This document shows, piece after piece, positions 6,701-6,924 of a DNA stretch of 6,924 nucleotides. The stretch is from NCBI GenBank assembly GCA_046727435.1, contig JBKPCR010000366.1:1-6924 (forward strand), in the 5' to 3' direction. The notes under the pieces are model-generated. The model was not told where the DNA came from and did not search any database. It was given only the letters and a program-made list of their open reading frames with translations. A program made the position numbers and the translations under genes. Positions within the stretch are counted from its first letter, which is position 1; each line of letters starts with the position of its first letter. The DNA comes from CAVPRW01 sp046727435 [NCBI: bacterium] (lineage in GTDB: Bacteria; Tectomicrobia; Entotheonellia; J063).

Positions 6701-6924
6701 TTCCAGCTCTGCATCAGCGACAATAACAGCTCCCCGTAGTAGCGTTTGAGGATGCCAGTAGCCTGGATACGCGAGATGCTGTTACCTTCGTCAGCCACTC
6801 TAAGGCGTTCAAACTGGCCCAATATGAGCCGGAAGAACTTAAGCCAGATAGGATCTGGGTGGGCATCAGTCTCATAGTAGGTGAGTTCGCCGCCCATGAT
6901 GCCGTGCAGCACCACCACGTTGCC
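3766..6924 (-). CDS. Lipase (alpha/beta hydrolase) - macro-like domain - CHAT protease fusion protein, N terminus beyond window
   Basis: At least 1052 residues are encoded. The frame is open through the right edge (6924), so the true start is outside. Numbering here begins at the GTG at 6918, which lies inside the first strand of the hydrolase and is not the likely start. Residues 1-330 form an alpha/beta hydrolase of the LCAT/PGAP1-like lipase type: oxyanion motif HGIMGG (5-10), nucleophile elbow VAHSMGG with Ser112, acid RGDGTVP with Asp280, and EEEHG with His307, so the triad is complete. Residues 335-435 are a charged, then Ala/Pro/Thr-rich linker. Residues about 455-640 resemble the macro-like N-terminal domain of M17 aminopeptidases (VDAVAVGHY, RGELGQPFFL, IAIAGMGYAG, ATVLIGSGNGN), without an M17 catalytic domain. 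Residues 655-685 are a highly charged helix. Residues about 692-1045 are a CHAT (caspase-like) domain: LTVELDGDVYRF opening, a proline run at 819-827, catalytic His907 in LHYAGHC and Cys948 in FSNACESG. The CHAT dyad suggests proteolysis; the hydrolase suggests lipid or ester cleavage. No signal peptide can be judged. Conflict or cell-death function is inferred from architecture. The small gene after it is the likely partner. Confidence 0.9.
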   Translation of the reverse strand, partial: GNVVVLHGIMGGELTYYETDAHPDPIWLKFFRLILGQFERLRVADEGNSISRIQATGILKRYYGELLLSLMQSWNAHAFWYDWRLDINSSADQLAQRLHEWFGDNEPVHLVAHSMGGLVARAFIKKYPERWKSMWDSQNDGRRGGRLVMLGTPNHGSFTIPQLLLGLNDTLNKLALVDLRHNVQDLLNIIKTFVGSYQMLPSPLVQGMEDLQRLYEASTYEPLAPLPSRFALAREFHNGLSTVIDTDRMRYIAGYNQATYSGIRDWGKLRSTDGYEVTKRGDGTVPHKLGLLHAADGSPVATFYIEEEHGALPGNQTVMAAMNDLLQTGTTSRLTQQIPSELRGEEDEAIKQDARAELLARREAEEVRLRELMLPLKAVVMARGDAVEEPPLVNERERESEDILIRGFISAPKETAGQSAGPTTAPDQTVVAAPLPKIKIRLLKAEIQDVGQPGTDGEIPVDAVAVGHYIGVKPVAAEKALDQAISNKLQGKVGATNLALEEADLLLTQFTERGIIRGELGQPFFLDDPRTRDDDDGAEPDRLIAIAGMGYAGQFGTPELTVLARELCWSLGRLGKRHLATVLIGSGNGNLPVRDAVIAWLEGIQRAIGSSAEDARRHLEVITFVERQPGKLLRIWKALEAAVRVRSELEVELVPLTTQEIEQLKAEAAEEDKRRREAEDEEADDKSTSDIPTRLTVELDGDVYRFGAMTETASAPQRDIPLDPDLVNEANEELAAQRDRTRQGELGEFLQQLLFPDDLQQLLLSNAPLVLTCDSTVARVHWEMVAQPDLKTGVGTASPPNRTFLGIHRGFTRQLRTAFAPPPEPPPPPNRVLRVLIIGDPAADNPLPGAQEEAMLVLDLFKKFDAQERGKKVSGVEIVALLGPSQATRTRVMQELILKPFDVLHYAGHCKYDQQKPSASGWIFTGGKRLSANELNRVDHIPKFIFSNACESGITPDRSERRSPELAPSFAESFFARGVQNFVCTAWPVNDLAARDFAKRLYNGLLGLDGKEVEPMHVAMREARIEIFQKDYGVRTWGAYQHYGNPYFRLFR

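Noticed and set aside
1-6924. CRISPR array, tRNA, rRNA, insertion sequence or integrase
   Set aside because: I saw no spaced direct repeats, no cloverleaf-like segment, no rRNA-like stretch, and no transposase or integrase motif in the visible reading frames.

Overview
The window is GC-rich (about 60% by eye) bacterial DNA. It holds two tandem substrate-binding-protein genes on the + strand, facing one very large multidomain gene on the - strand. Between the two sides lies a short gap with a small, apparently frameshifted gene. Many family-5 solute-binding-protein genes and a large CHAT-protease conflict-type protein fit a metabolically versatile soil or sediment bacterium (Rokubacteria, Methylomirabilota, Tectomicrobia or Deltaproteobacteria style). 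That placement is a weak inference from protein style, not from a marker gene.

Left part (68-3325, + strand): two complete periplasmic family-5 (DppA/OppA-like) substrate-binding proteins lie 45 nt apart, each with a clear Shine-Dalgarno sequence, so they are probably co-transcribed. The first has a twin-arginine (Tat) signal and the second a classical Sec signal. No permease or ATPase gene lies in the window. The expected partners are either upstream or elsewhere in the genome.

Middle (3326-3765): there is no convincing + strand gene. The gap holds a 7-bp hairpin, a perfect 16-bp G/C palindrome and a small - strand gene (3494-3743). The small gene has a good ribosome binding site 22 nt downstream of the large gene's stop, but its reading frame is broken. 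A single-base (+1) shift restores an 82-residue protein with a conserved-looking C-terminal part.

Right part (3766 to beyond 6924, - strand): one gene encodes at least 1052 residues and runs off the right edge. In order it carries an alpha/beta-hydrolase (lipase) domain with a complete Ser-Asp-His triad, a charged linker, a macro-like domain resembling the N-terminal domain of M17 leucine aminopeptidases, a charged helical segment, and a C-terminal CHAT (caspase-like) protease domain with its His/Cys dyad. A lipase and a caspase-like protease in one chain, followed by a small helical partner, look like an effector module of a bacterial immunity or programmed-death system. This is the part of the window most likely to be undescribed. 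The functional reading is inference from architecture only.
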